NCBI RefSeq assembly: GCF_007692705.1
Contig: NZ_REBN01000277.1
Span: forward strand, 1-44,031
DNA: 44,031 bases
Reading direction: 5' to 3'
Source of the DNA: Mongoliibacter sp.
Lineage (GTDB): Bacteria > Bacteroidota > Bacteroidia > Cytophagales > Cyclobacteriaceae
The notes under the pieces are model-generated. The model had not been told where the DNA came from, did no database searches, and was given only the letters and a program-made list of their open reading frames with translations. Within the stretch, counting starts at the first letter, position 1, and each line of letters opens with the position of its first letter. Position numbers and translations under genes: made by a program. Below are positions 1-10,911 of this stretch, piece by piece.

Positions 1-3
1 GAG

Positions 4-20
4 TAGGGGATAGGGGATAG
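4..20. repeat. short 7-mer tandem repeat
   Basis: Two adjacent copies of TAGGGGA followed by a partial copy lie at the very start of the window. The rest of positions 1-98 is AT-rich and I see no gene in it. The repeat is too short to assign a role. Confidence 0.4.
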
Positions 21-98
21 TGTAAATAGTGAAAAGTGAAATTAACTACTAACTATCCTTTCTTAGTTGTTTAAGTTTTATTTTGAAAAAATTCTCAA

Positions 99-129
99 AA
101 AAAGGTCAGCTGATTTGGCTGACCTTTTT
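99..129 (-). terminator. terminator after lepB operon
   Basis: A perfect 12-bp stem (AAAAAGGTCAGC at 99-110, its complement at 118-129) encloses a 7-nt loop and starts four bases beyond the lepB stop. The A-run on the left arm becomes a U-run in minus-strand RNA, so it fits an intrinsic terminator for the operon. The T-run on the right arm could also stop plus-strand transcription. Confidence 0.85.
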
Positions 130-132
130 AAT

Positions 133-1209
133 TTAGTGGATTCCGTTAAAGAATCGGTTCCATCTTATTTTATTGAACATGGATTTATGCTTGTCTAGAG
201 AAAGCCATAAGAACCAAGCCTTTCCAACAATGTGATCTTCCGGAACAAACCCCCAATACCTTGAATCCAGTGAGTCGTGCCTGTTGTCACCCATCATAAA
301 ATAGTAGTTCTGCTTGAAAGTATAATTTTCTACTTTTTGACCATCAATATAGAGTTCATTGTCTCTTACTTCCACATTGTCATGACCTTCATATTTTTCA
401 ATTGTGAAGGCATATTTGGCAATATTGTCTTTGTCCAAAGTAATGCTCCAGCCTTTTTCCGGGATTTCTAACGGTCCCATATGGTCCTTGTTCCATCCGA
501 AATATGCGCCATCAGGAAATACCCTAGGATCCCCAAGATCAGATCTGTCCAATCTCATATTTACATTACCTATGGCAGGTGATTTTTTTAGTCTTTCAAT
601 CGTTTCTTCTGTGGCCATGACCATGTAACCTGCTCCGTTGGAAAAAGGAATATAACTGTCAGGGTTTACACCATAGTCAGCAAAGAAGTCTGAGCTTAGA
701 TTTCTATTTGTCATCACATCATAGGAAAACTGCATTTCTGCTGGGTTTTCACCCAATTCACCATTGATAAAGACCTGTGTTCCTTGGATTTCAATTACAT
801 CTCCAGGAATGGCAACAGCCCTTTTGATGTAATTTGTTTTGAGATCTACAGGAAACTCAAATTCCGCCGGGTAGTTGAAAACCACCACATCATTCCTTTT
901 TACAGAAGTAAAACCAGGTAATCTCATGTAAGGAAGCTGAATCCAATCTAAATATGAATTGGCATCCGTTCCCCATATTTTCTGGTGTGTCAGGGGTAGT
1001 TGAAGTGGTGTTTTGGGAATTCTTGTGCCATAATGCATCTTACTCACAAAAAGAAAATCGCCTACTAGTAGGGATTTTTCCATAGATGCCGTTGGAATGG
1101 TAAATGGTTCTAATAAGAGCCACCTGATCAAGGAAGCAGCAATAACTGCAAATATGAGTGCGTCTACCCATTCTCTGGTAGCTGACTTTTTCTTTTTTTC
1201 TCCTGTCAT
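133..1209 (-). CDS. lepB: signal peptidase I
   Basis: This 358-aa protein is a type I signal peptidase, which cleaves signal peptides from exported proteins at the periplasmic face of the inner membrane. One hydrophobic anchor spans about residues 14-33. It is followed by the PTASMEKSLL box with nucleophile Ser42, the NYIKRAVAIPGD box with general base Lys129, and the C-terminal MGDNRHDSLDSRYWG box. It is longer than E. coli LepB (324 aa). About 150 residues lie between the Lys box and the MGDN box, holding an expanded non-catalytic part as in other Bacteroidota LepB proteins. It is the last gene of a packed minus-strand operon, 14 bp after dapB, and a hairpin terminator follows. The ATG start directly precedes the anchor. 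The identification is secure. Confidence 0.96.
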   Translation of the reverse strand: MTGEKKKKSATREWVDALIFAVIAASLIRWLLLEPFTIPTASMEKSLLVGDFLFVSKMHYGTRIPKTPLQLPLTHQKIWGTDANSYLDWIQLPYMRLPGFTSVKRNDVVVFNYPAEFEFPVDLKTNYIKRAVAIPGDVIEIQGTQVFINGELGENPAEMQFSYDVMTNRNLSSDFFADYGVNPDSYIPFSNGAGYMVMATEETIERLKKSPAIGNVNMRLDRSDLGDPRVFPDGAYFGWNKDHMGPLEIPEKGWSITLDKDNIAKYAFTIEKYEGHDNVEVRDNELYIDGQKVENYTFKQNYYFMMGDNRHDSLDSRYWGFVPEDHIVGKAWFLWLSLDKHKSMFNKIRWNRFFNGIH

Positions 1210-1223
1210 TGTAGTTGAAAATT

Positions 1224-1946
1224 TTAGAAAGATAGGAAATCATCCATTGTTAAAACACCTTTTTTTTCTTTTATCCATTCAGATACCAAAACTGCACCAA
1301 GCGCAAAGCCTTTCCTGCTATGAGCAGTATGGGAAATTTCAATATCGTCGATTTCAGATTGATAGCGCACTATATGTGTACCGGGAGCAGGATCAATTCT
1401 CTTGGAAGTAATTGGCAAGGACTGTTCGCTTTCGGCACCATCATCGGACATTTTCCAGTTTTGTACCTTGGGAATATTGTCAATAATACCTTCTGCCAGT
1501 GTAATTGCCGTCCCACTTGGAGCATCTTTTTTTTCTGTGTGATGGATTTCCTCTAAAGAAACATTGTAATCGCCCTGTTCTTTCATAAGACTGGCCAGAA
1601 ACTTATTTACTTTGAAGAAAATGTTGACTCCGACACTGAAGTTGGAAGCATAAAAGAACGCGGTCTTGTTTTCCTTGGTCAACCTTTCTATGTCGGGTTT
1701 CTTGTCCAGCCAACCGGTAGTACCCGAAACAACTGGAATTCCCTTCCTAATTGCCCAACTGATGTTTTCGAATGCAGCATTGGGTTGGCTGAATTCAATA
1801 GCAACATCAATAGATTTACAATCGAGACTTTCTAAGTCTTGTCTGTTTTCGATATTTATTTTTCCTGCGATATGATGGCCCCTGCTTTCGGCTATTTCAC
1901 CGATAATCTTGCCCATTTTACCATATCCTAATAGTAGTATGTTCAT
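1224..1946 (-). CDS. dapB: 4-hydroxy-tetrahydrodipicolinate reductase
   Basis: The 240-aa product reduces 4-hydroxy-tetrahydrodipicolinate with NAD(P)H in the lysine and diaminopimelate pathway, so it supplies peptidoglycan precursors. The N-terminal Rossmann loop GYGKMG is at residues 7-12. The catalytic and substrate-binding region EIHHTEKKDAPSGTA, with the His pair and the KDAPSGTA loop typical of DapB, is in the middle. At 240 aa it is slightly shorter than the E. coli enzyme (273 aa), as is usual in this phylum. Its ATG overlaps the stop of the upstream DUF5683 gene by 4 bp (ATGA), which implies translational coupling. The downstream gene is lepB. Nothing is missing from the active site as far as can be seen. 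Confidence 0.95.
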   Translation of the reverse strand: MNILLLGYGKMGKIIGEIAESRGHHIAGKINIENRQDLESLDCKSIDVAIEFSQPNAAFENISWAIRKGIPVVSGTTGWLDKKPDIERLTKENKTAFFYASNFSVGVNIFFKVNKFLASLMKEQGDYNVSLEEIHHTEKKDAPSGTAITLAEGIIDNIPKVQNWKMSDDGAESEQSLPITSKRIDPAPGTHIVRYQSEIDDIEISHTAHSRKGFALGAVLVSEWIKEKKGVLTMDDFLSF

Positions 1947-2563
1947 TTAAAATTAATTTTCAATGATAATCCCATCATATTTGTTCCCGCCCAAAGATTT
2001 TCAAACACGGGCTCAAATCGGAAGGTGAGGTCCTCACTTACATCAAAAGAGGAAAGGTGAGCATCCACATGTGCGTCTACGATATTCAAGGCATAGATAC
2101 CAATAAAGAGAAAATAATTCAAATCTCTATTTCTTCTCCAGAAATTCACCTGTCTCACGAGCCCATCTCTATTGAGATTAGGGAAATTATTTGGTTCTCC
2201 ATCGTCCAACTGAAACAAGCCTTCTTTAAGTGCCAAATACCTCCGGTTATTGAAGTCTATAAAGAAAATATTGGTTGCAAATCCTCCATAAATCAAAGGA
2301 ACCTTCCATGCCATTCCGTTGTAAACTTGACCAGCTCCTGGCAATATCGCTGAAAGAATGGTGGCTTTTTTAGGGTCTTTGACATTTGAACCTTTTAAAT
2401 TAATCTCGGGTAATTCTCTGACATCTAATGAAAGCGTATCTATCTCTTGTGCTTGCAAATTTGTACTATTACAAATCGCAAAAATGAAAATAGCAATGAT
2501 TCCTTTTGGAATCATTGCCAGTATTCTTTTACAGTGATTGATTTTTGGATTTGCCGTTTTCAA
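1943..2563 (-). CDS. DUF5683 family secreted or membrane protein
   Basis: This 206-aa protein of unknown function has an N-terminal signal-like stretch at about residues 15-38 ending in LQAQE. A conserved hydrophobic core contains ATILSAILPGAGQVYNG and a segment ending IFFIDFNNRRY, the hallmark of DUF5683 proteins of Bacteroidota. The LPGAGQ motif resembles the PGxGQ turns of small membrane proteins. It lies between parB (3 bp upstream) and dapB (4 bp overlap), an order I know from other Bacteroidota genomes, so it is cotranscribed with segregation and cell-wall genes. An envelope role linked to growth or division is inferred from position only. Confidence 0.85.
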   Translation of the reverse strand: MKTANPKINHCKRILAMIPKGIIAIFIFAICNSTNLQAQEIDTLSLDVRELPEINLKGSNVKDPKKATILSAILPGAGQVYNGMAWKVPLIYGGFATNIFFIDFNNRRYLALKEGLFQLDDGEPNNFPNLNRDGLVRQVNFWRRNRDLNYFLFIGIYALNIVDAHVDAHLSSFDVSEDLTFRFEPVFENLWAGTNMMGLSLKINFK

Positions 2564-2566
2564 GGC

Positions 2567-3484
2567 TCAAATGATCTCCAGTATTTCAAGAATTCTGTTC
2601 AAATCCTCTGTAGATCTAAAAGGGATTTTGATTTCGCCTTTGTCTTTTCCATTGGACTTCAACTGTACTTTACTGCCAAAATGAGAAGATAGACTTTGCT
2701 GTATTTTCCCCATTTCATATTTTTTGACAGGATCCATGCCCTGCATTTTATCTGTAGTTTTTTCTTCAGGTCCTTCATTTAAAGCTTTAACCAAAGCTTC
2801 TACCTTTCTAACGCTCAGTTCTTCAGCTATAGTTCTATTATAAATAGCCAACTGACGGTCTATATCTTCCACATTGATAATAGCCCGGGCATGCCCCATG
2901 GAGATTCTATTGTCCCTTAATCCTGCTTGGATATCAGGTGGTAATTTCAATAACCTGAGGTAATTGTTGACCGTCGTTCTATTTTTACCTACTCTTTCTC
3001 CCAACTGCTCTTGTTTGAGGTCGCATTCTGCCAATAGTCTTTGGTAAGAATGAGCAATTTCCAGCGCATTTAGGTTTTCTCGCTGGATATTTTCGATAAG
3101 AGCCATTTCCAACATTTGTTGGTCGTTGGCAGTCCTTACATAGGCAGGTATTTTATTCAGTCCTGCGATTTTGGAGGCCTGAAACCTCCTTTCACCAGAG
3201 ATAAGCTGAAATTCCTTATCTGCTAACTTTCTTACAGTAACAGGTTGAATAATGCCTTGAACAAGTATAGAATCCGCCAATTCTTGAAGAGATTCTTTAT
3301 CGAAATGAGTTCTTGGCTGAAAAGGATTTACCTGGATTTCATCTAAGGAAATTTCATAAATGCCAGCAGAGGGGTGGGAGGGTACAAGTTCTTGTTTTTT
3401 GACCTTTTGAGGAGAATCTTCAAGTAATGCGCCCAGGCCTCTGCCCAATGCGGATTTTTTTGGTGTAGGTTTTTTATCAGCCAT
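2567..3484 (-). CDS. parB: chromosome partitioning protein ParB
   Basis: The 305-aa protein is a ParB/Spo0J-type CTPase clamp that loads at parS sites and works with ParA in chromosome segregation. A basic N-terminus (KKSALGRGLGALL) matches the usual ParA-interaction peptide. The ParB/Srx fold follows, with NPFQPRTHF, then GERRFQASK (CTP-binding box), then ENIQRENLNALE. A helix-turn-helix lies around EQLGERVGKNRTTVNNYLRLL, and the C-terminal dimerisation region ends the protein. It follows parA with a 5-bp gap. No parS-like 16-mer was seen in this window, so loading sites would have to lie elsewhere. The call is secure. Confidence 0.96.
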   Translation of the reverse strand: MADKKPTPKKSALGRGLGALLEDSPQKVKKQELVPSHPSAGIYEISLDEIQVNPFQPRTHFDKESLQELADSILVQGIIQPVTVRKLADKEFQLISGERRFQASKIAGLNKIPAYVRTANDQQMLEMALIENIQRENLNALEIAHSYQRLLAECDLKQEQLGERVGKNRTTVNNYLRLLKLPPDIQAGLRDNRISMGHARAIINVEDIDRQLAIYNRTIAEELSVRKVEALVKALNEGPEEKTTDKMQGMDPVKKYEMGKIQQSLSSHFGSKVQLKSNGKDKGEIKIPFRSTEDLNRILEILEII

Positions 3485-3489
3485 AAAAT

Positions 3490-4275
3490 TTATGCGTCAG
3501 TTGTTTTTTTCATCCCGTTTTTGATGGCAATTTCGTGTGCAAGGTTGAGGTAAGCTACCGCTCCTTTGCCATCTGCATCAAAAGCGATGACCGGAAGACC
3601 GAAACTCGGGGATTCGCTGAGTCTCACATTTCTTGGGATGATGGTTTCAAAAACCAAGGTTTTGAAGTGCATTCTTACTTCAGATACTACCTGATTACTC
3701 AATCTCAATCTTACATCATACATCGTAAGCAAAATCCCTTCTATTTCTAAATCAGGATTCAACCTTGTTTGTATAATTTTTATCGTATTGAGTAATTTAC
3801 CCAATCCTTCCAAAGCGAAATATTCACATTGGACTGGAATGATCACTGAGTTTGCAGCTGTAAGGGCATTGATGGTAATAAGACCTAGGGAGGGAGAACA
3901 ATCAATGATGACGAAATCATAAAGATCTCTGACCTTTGCAATGACATTCTTCATTTTTTCTTCCCTGTTGTCAAGGTTGATCATTTCTACCTCTGCACCG
4001 ACTAGGTCAATGTGTGATGGCACCAATTCCAAATGCTCTATTTCAGTTTTGAGAATAATGCTGCTAATGTCTATACCATCTACCATACATTCATAAATGC
4101 TGGTATCTATACCTTTTGGGTCGTGACCTAAACCAGAGGTGGTATTGGCCTGTGGATCAGCGTCAATGACAAGGGTCTTAAATTCGAGAACAGCCAAACT
4201 TGCTGCCAGATTCATGGCAGTGGTAGTCTTGCCGACGCCTCCCTTTTGATTTGCTATTGCAATAACTTTTCCCAT
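3490..4275 (-). CDS. parA: chromosome partitioning ATPase ParA
   Basis: The 261-aa protein is a ParA/Soj ATPase that binds DNA non-specifically and drives origin segregation with ParB. The deviant Walker A motif KGGVGKTTT begins at Lys11. The Walker A' region ([17 protein letters not shown]) and Walker B ([15 protein letters not shown]) follow. Length and motifs match chromosomal ParA and not MinD, as no amphipathic membrane-targeting tail is visible. It is placed 8 bp after the UPF0173 hydrolase gene and 5 bp before parB, within one transcription unit. The ATG start gives the standard short N-terminus before the first beta strand. Confidence 0.96.
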   Translation of the reverse strand: MGKVIAIANQKGGVGKTTTAMNLAASLAVLEFKTLVIDADPQANTTSGLGHDPKGIDTSIYECMVDGIDISSIILKTEIEHLELVPSHIDLVGAEVEMINLDNREEKMKNVIAKVRDLYDFVIIDCSPSLGLITINALTAANSVIIPVQCEYFALEGLGKLLNTIKIIQTRLNPDLEIEGILLTMYDVRLRLSNQVVSEVRMHFKTLVFETIIPRNVRLSESPSFGLPVIAFDADGKGAVAYLNLAHEIAIKNGMKKTTDA

Positions 4276-4283
4276 TAGGTTCT

Positions 4284-4967
4284 TCAGATCTTTATAGATT
4301 CTCCAATATTAAGTAAAATCAATTCTTTTCCTGCTTTTGCAGCTGCTTTTTTTGCATCCTCAAGATTGATTTCGATGTAGGGAAATGTATCATAGTGCAT
4401 ACCTATGATTTTCTTGGTCCCTACAAAATCTGCTGCTTTTATGGCATCTTCAATACCCATTGTGAAATTATCCCCGATAGGCATAAATGCAAAATCCACT
4501 TTGAATTCCTCGGCTATTAATTTCATATCATAAGTCAGTGCAGTATCACCCGCATAGTAAAAGCAACCATCTTCATGTTGAATCACAAAACCTCCTGGGT
4601 TTCCCCCCGAGGATCCGTCCGGTAATGTACTGCTATGAATGGCATTCACATACTTTACACTTCCAAAATCAAATTTTTTGCTACCTCCATGGTTCATGGG
4701 GTGGTATTTTTCAACGCCTTTTTCAGCAAACCAAACCGCAACTTCGTAGTTGGCTACAAGCATTGCATCTGAAGATTTGGTTATGGCCTCTGCATCTGCA
4801 ACATGGTCTTCATGGCCATGGCTGATAAGTACATAATCTGCTTTTAGAGATGAAACATCTATTTGAGAAGCTTTTTCATTTGGGCTGATAAAAGGGTCAA
4901 AAATGATGGATTTACCCCCCACTTTCACCAAAAAGGCAGAATGCCCATAGTAGGTAATTTCAATCAT
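4284..4967 (-). CDS. UPF0173 metal-dependent hydrolase
   Basis: The 227-aa protein has the metallo-beta-lactamase fold of the UPF0173 family, whose substrate is unknown. The N-terminus [15 protein letters not shown], the metal-binding box [14 protein letters not shown] (HxHxDH type), a central Asp strand ([11 protein letters not shown]) and the late His motif (GMHYDTFPY) are all present, so the metal site looks complete. Its length is normal for the family. It is the first gene of the minus-strand unit that continues into parA eight bases downstream. A TATATTTG element lies about 35 bp upstream of its ATG. A link with segregation is not implied by the family and may only reflect operon packing. 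Confidence 0.9.
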   Translation of the reverse strand: MIEITYYGHSAFLVKVGGKSIIFDPFISPNEKASQIDVSSLKADYVLISHGHEDHVADAEAITKSSDAMLVANYEVAVWFAEKGVEKYHPMNHGGSKKFDFGSVKYVNAIHSSTLPDGSSGGNPGGFVIQHEDGCFYYAGDTALTYDMKLIAEEFKVDFAFMPIGDNFTMGIEDAIKAADFVGTKKIIGMHYDTFPYIEINLEDAKKAAAKAGKELILLNIGESIKI

Positions 4968-4998
4968 GGTGTGTCAGTTTATTGGTTTCTAAGGCTTA

Positions 4999-5006
4999 CA
5001 AATATA
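4999..5006 (-). promoter_or_regulatory. possible -7 element of UPF0173-parAB-dapB-lepB operon
   Basis: Read on the minus strand this is TATATTTG, matching the Bacteroidota -7 consensus TAnnTTTG. It sits about 32-40 bp upstream of the first operon ATG. I found no TTG at the expected -33 distance, so support is partial. Confidence 0.35.
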
Positions 5007-5090
5007 TAATTTATATTCTACCTGTAAACGAATTGTTTTCCACATCCGTATGTGGATACCTTTAAGCTATTGAAAATGAGGGTTTGAACA

Positions 5091-5117
5091 AAAAAAGAGA
5101 CCCTTTCAGGTCTCTTT
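5091..5117 (-). terminator. terminator after yidC
   Basis: A 9-bp stem (AAAGAGACC at 5094-5102, complement at 5109-5117) with a 6-nt loop lies directly after the yidC stop. On the minus strand it is followed by a T-run, the form of an intrinsic terminator. Confidence 0.8.
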
Positions 5118-5119
5118 AA

Positions 5120-6922
5120 TTATTTTTTCTTGTTCGCCTCAGCTGCCTTCATGGCATCTTCAAGCTTTTGTTGGAACTTTGATTTTTTCTTATTCGCATT
5201 TTTGACTTTACTTTCCTCCACCTTTTGGCGAATTTTTGCATCATCTACAAATAGTTTGATCAAAGCCTGCTGTCCAAAGGTAACCATATTGGAAACAAAG
5301 TAGTAGAAACTTAATGCCGCTGGAAAAGAATTGAGCACGAACATAAATATTACCGGCATGATATAGCCTATATTTTTCATTGGTCCTGTTTGTGCAGTCA
5401 GCTGATTATTGAAGTGTGTGTATGCAATTTGCGATACGGTCATCAATAAAGTAAATAAACTGACATGTGCGCCATAAAAAGGAATAGTGAAAGGCAAATA
5501 AAATATAGCGTCGTAGGTTGAAAGGTCATGGGCCCAAAGGAATGATTCTTGCCTCAATTCTATAGAGTTGGGGAAAAAGAAAAACATCGCAAAGAGGAAA
5601 GGCATCTGAAAGACCATCGGCAGACAGCCTGAAATCGGGCTGACACCAAGCTTTCCAAATAACTTCATCTGTTCCTGCTGCATTTTGGTAGGATCATCCG
5701 GATACTTGGCTTTCAATTCATCTATCTCAGGTTTGATTACTCGCATCTTGGCCATTCCTATATATGATTTGTAGGTCAAAGGGAACAAGGCAATTTTGAT
5801 AATCAATACTATCAGGATGATGATGATACCATAGTTGGTAAAATATCTCTCCAAAAACTGGAACAGGTTTACTATTATGTATTTATTGACCCAACTCACA
5901 AAAACATAACCCATGTATACATTTTCTTCAAAGCCGGGAGTGACTTTTTTGAGTACATTATAGTTGTTTGGTCCGAAATAGTAGCTGAGGTCTGCACGGC
6001 TGTTTTCAAGCGGAAGGCTCATGATAGCCTTCATATTTTTGACAGATAGGGTATCTTTTGGAGTCTCTTGCTCAAACTCACCTGAATTGAACTGGTTTTC
6101 AGCAATAATTCCTGAGGTGAAGAACCTTTGGCTAAAACTCATCCATTTTAAAGGCTCAGATATTTGATCATCATCAGAATCAGAAGTCAGACTCAAGTCA
6201 TTGTGTTTACCTGATATTTTGTACCAATTGATATTGGTTTTCCTCCTGGACTCTTCTAAATCCTGCTCTTGCCTTAGTAGTCTGTCATTCCATACAATTT
6301 TTACGTCAGTGCTACTTAGGTTTCCGCTAAGCCCCGAAAACTCAAGTGATTTCCCCAATAAATAGCTGTCTTCTGGTAGTGTGTAGGTTCTTACGACCTG
6401 CCCGCTTCCACTTTGAGCTATGAAAGTAATTACCTGAGCATTTACACCATCTAGATCAATGGATGAAATTGTTGGATTGAAATAGAATTGGTTTAGACTT
6501 AATTCTCCTTTATCTGTTTGGATGAAATAATCTAAATCAGAACTATTTTCATCTAATAGTAAAAGAGGTCTTTGGTCCCAAGTTTTAAATTCTTTTAACT
6601 CGACTTCCTTGATTTCTGCACCCTTTGTCGAAAAGGTGACAATCATTTTGTCATTTTCAATTTTGACCAAATCTTCCTGACCTTTGGTCATGGCAGCAAA
6701 TACACCAAATTGCCTTTGGGCATTGACATCCTGAATACTGTCAGGTTCATCCAATGGTAAGTCCAGTACTTCCTGATTTTCTGACTTTTGCTCAGCGATT
6801 GCTGTCTGCGCAGCTTCAGCATTTTCTTCTGGTAGAGGCTCTGGTGCACTCGCAAAGAAAAACGAATATATCAGCAATACTGCGGCGAATAGGATTAGCC
6901 CTGTCGCTTGGTTTCTATCCAT
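5120..6922 (-). CDS. yidC: membrane protein insertase YidC
   Basis: This 600-aa protein inserts and folds inner-membrane proteins, alone or with SecYEG. It begins MDRNQATGLILFAAVLL, the classical YidC first transmembrane segment. A large periplasmic beta domain follows at about residues 40-340. The Oxa1-like core with four or five transmembrane segments comes next (about 355-560), including MQQEQMKLFGKLGVSPISGCLP. A basic tail rich in Lys (KNANKKKSKFQQ) fits ribosome contact. An upstream in-frame ATG at 6967 would add 15 residues ahead of the conserved MDRN start, and I reject it. pyrG lies 111 bp upstream on the same strand. The identification is secure. Confidence 0.96.
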   Translation of the reverse strand: MDRNQATGLILFAAVLLIYSFFFASAPEPLPEENAEAAQTAIAEQKSENQEVLDLPLDEPDSIQDVNAQRQFGVFAAMTKGQEDLVKIENDKMIVTFSTKGAEIKEVELKEFKTWDQRPLLLLDENSSDLDYFIQTDKGELSLNQFYFNPTISSIDLDGVNAQVITFIAQSGSGQVVRTYTLPEDSYLLGKSLEFSGLSGNLSSTDVKIVWNDRLLRQEQDLEESRRKTNINWYKISGKHNDLSLTSDSDDDQISEPLKWMSFSQRFFTSGIIAENQFNSGEFEQETPKDTLSVKNMKAIMSLPLENSRADLSYYFGPNNYNVLKKVTPGFEENVYMGYVFVSWVNKYIIVNLFQFLERYFTNYGIIIILIVLIIKIALFPLTYKSYIGMAKMRVIKPEIDELKAKYPDDPTKMQQEQMKLFGKLGVSPISGCLPMVFQMPFLFAMFFFFPNSIELRQESFLWAHDLSTYDAIFYLPFTIPFYGAHVSLFTLLMTVSQIAYTHFNNQLTAQTGPMKNIGYIMPVIFMFVLNSFPAALSFYYFVSNMVTFGQQALIKLFVDDAKIRQKVEESKVKNANKKKSKFQQKLEDAMKAAEANKKK

Positions 6923-6953
6923 AAAACTAACTTTATACTCTTTTTTTGAAATG

Positions 6954-6961
6954 CAAAAGTA
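6954..6961 (-). promoter_or_regulatory. possible -7 element of yidC
   Basis: The minus strand reads TACTTTTG here, matching TAnnTTTG, 32-39 bp upstream of the chosen yidC ATG. The -33 position has ATG instead of TTG, so this is a partial match. It would place the rejected longer yidC start at or before the transcript start. Confidence 0.35.
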
Positions 6962-7033
6962 ACCCAAAATCTGTAGTTTTCATGAAACTGAATGAATTTG
7001 GGTTACTTTGAAGGTAAAATAGAGTCTTAATAA

Positions 7034-9016
<1,983 letters not shown>

Positions 9017-9490
9017 GTGGAAATCAAAGATATCATCAATATACTGAAGGAACAAGGCAGGCTAAAAGTCAAAGAAGGTCATGGTAAAGTGCTTGAATTC
9101 GTAAGCTTGGAAAGGTGGAATAAGGATAAAGATGATCAGGAGGGTATTTTTTTGATCTTTGATGTATTTCAATTGAGAAGTATTTCAGAACAGTTTGCTG
9201 ATGTATCTCTTGATATCATAGAATTCGCAACCAAGCCTACAGTGTATCATACCATCAAGGGGCGTTTTCTTCATAATGGTCCCGTCCAAGAGGGTAAGAT
9301 TAAATTTTCTTTGATCAAAAAGGATTTCTGGAATAAACTTTTGTTTAGCTATGGACAGGTTTTGATCTTGAATTATTTGGAGGATCAAGATGTGGATTTT
9401 GAGACTAAAGACTTTTTCCCTCTCTTGAGTGCGGGAACGAAAGAAATGTTTTTGAGCCCTGATGGGGATATCAAAATATTAAAAGGATGA
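9017..9490 (+). CDS. conserved-type hypothetical protein, 157 aa
   Basis: I do not recognise a domain in this 157-aa soluble, probably cytoplasmic protein. It has no signal peptide or membrane segment and is rich in Lys, Asp, Phe and Leu. Its C-terminal part carries the acidic stretch LEDQDVDFETKDFFPLLSAG. The start is GTG: an in-frame stop lies two codons upstream (9011-9013), so no longer protein is possible. The stop overlaps the ATG of the nucleotidyltransferase gene by 4 bp (ATGA), suggesting translational coupling and perhaps a related role in RNA metabolism. That link is inference from context. Confidence 0.75.
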   Translation: MEIKDIINILKEQGRLKVKEGHGKVLEFVSLERWNKDKDDQEGIFLIFDVFQLRSISEQFADVSLDIIEFATKPTVYHTIKGRFLHNGPVQEGKIKFSLIKKDFWNKLLFSYGQVLILNYLEDQDVDFETKDFFPLLSAGTKEMFLSPDGDIKILKG

Positions 9491-10902
9491 ATTTTAAAAA
9501 AGAACTGGATAAACTTGGGATTTTTGAAAGGGTAGGAAGTGTCGCGGATGAATTAGGGCTCGAGACCTTTGTAGTAGGAGGTTATGTCAGGGATTTGATC
9601 TTAAAAAGGCCTTCAAAGGATATAGATTTTGTCTGTGTTGGCAGTGGAATTACGTTAGCCCAAAAGGTAGCCGACAGTTTTGATCAGCATGTTCCATTGA
9701 ATGTTTTTAAAAATTTCGGAACAGCCAATATCAGGCTTGACGATTGGGATATAGAATTTGTAGGAGCCAGAAAGGAGTCCTACAGGCACGACTCAAGAAA
9801 GCCCATTGTCGAAGACGGAACATTGCAGGAAGATCAGATTAGAAGGGATTTCACTATTAATGCAATGGCGATTTCTGTCAATTCCGAAAGTTTCGGGGAG
9901 CTTATTGATCCCTTTGACGGGATTAAGGATATCAAGCGTAAAATTATCAGAACACCTACTGATCCAATATTGACTTTTTCAGATGATCCTCTAAGAATGA
10001 TGCGGGCAATCAGATTTGCAAGTCAGCTTAATTTTGATATCCATGCCGATACATTTGATTCCATCATTCACAATGCTCACCGATTACAGATTGTTTCAGC
10101 TGAGCGGATCATAGATGAATTGAATAAAATTATAATGGTCGATAAGCCGTCATACGGTTTTAAATTACTTTTTGTAAGTAACTTACTTCATCAATTTTTT
10201 CCCGAAATGGTGGAATTGCAAGGTGTGGATTCTGTAGGGGACAAGTCCCACAAAGATAATTTTTATCACACATTACAGGTGCTGGATAATATTTGTCAAA
10301 ATACAGATAAGCTATGGTTGCGTTGGGCAGCGATTATGCATGATATTGGGAAGCCACCAACCAAACGATTTAACAATAAAGTGGGATGGACATTTCATGG
10401 GCACGAAGACAAAGGAGCCAGGATGTTGCCTGGTATTTTCAGGCGTTTGAAATTACCTATGGATGAGCGCATGAAATATGTGCAAAAATTGGTCAGGCTG
10501 CACCTAAGACCAATTTCTTTGGTTTCGGATAAGGTCACTGATTCTGCAATCAGACGTCTTCTATTTGATGCCGGAGATGATGTGGATGATTTGATGACCT
10601 TGTGTAGGGCTGATATTACTTCAAAAAACAACAATAAAGTGCAGCGCTTTCTAGCTAATTTTGATAAAGTTGAACAGAAGATAATTGAGGTTGAAGAAAA
10701 GGACCAGGTGAGAAATTTTCAGCCTCCTGTCACAGGTGAAGAAATTATGGCGATTTTTGAGCTTCAGCCCTCGAAAATTGTCGGAGAATTAAAAGAAGAA
10801 ATCAAAGAAGCAATATTAGAAGGACAAATTCAGAACAATAAAGATGAAGCTTTGGACTTATTGTATAAATTAGCCGACCGAAAAGGATTACAAAAGAAAT
10901 AA
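9487..10902 (+). CDS. CCA-adding-type tRNA nucleotidyltransferase with HD domain
   Basis: The 471-aa protein belongs to the class II CCA-adding/poly(A) polymerase family and most likely adds or repairs the 3' CCA of tRNAs. The head contains VVGGYVRDLILKRPSKDIDF, giving the GGxVRD box and the DxD metal site. RRDFTINAMAIS (motif C) and DPLRMMRAIRFASQL (neck, base-specificity region) follow. A C-terminal HD hydrolase domain contains WAAIMHDIGKP and FHGHEDKGA. This head-neck-HD order is usual for Bacteroidota CCA enzymes. Both metal-binding sites look intact. Sequence alone does not fully separate CCA-adding from A-adding forms. Its start overlaps the preceding unknown gene and a TPR gene follows 9 bp later. 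Confidence 0.92.
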   Translation: MNFKKELDKLGIFERVGSVADELGLETFVVGGYVRDLILKRPSKDIDFVCVGSGITLAQKVADSFDQHVPLNVFKNFGTANIRLDDWDIEFVGARKESYRHDSRKPIVEDGTLQEDQIRRDFTINAMAISVNSESFGELIDPFDGIKDIKRKIIRTPTDPILTFSDDPLRMMRAIRFASQLNFDIHADTFDSIIHNAHRLQIVSAERIIDELNKIIMVDKPSYGFKLLFVSNLLHQFFPEMVELQGVDSVGDKSHKDNFYHTLQVLDNICQNTDKLWLRWAAIMHDIGKPPTKRFNNKVGWTFHGHEDKGARMLPGIFRRLKLPMDERMKYVQKLVRLHLRPISLVSDKVTDSAIRRLLFDAGDDVDDLMTLCRADITSKNNNKVQRFLANFDKVEQKIIEVEEKDQVRNFQPPVTGEEIMAIFELQPSKIVGELKEEIKEAILEGQIQNNKDEALDLLYKLADRKGLQKK

Positions 10903-10911
10903 TAACTACCC

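Noticed and set aside
6923-6967. Longer N-terminus for YidC
   Set aside because: Conserved YidC proteins start at the MDRN first transmembrane segment, and a -7 element lies inside the extension.
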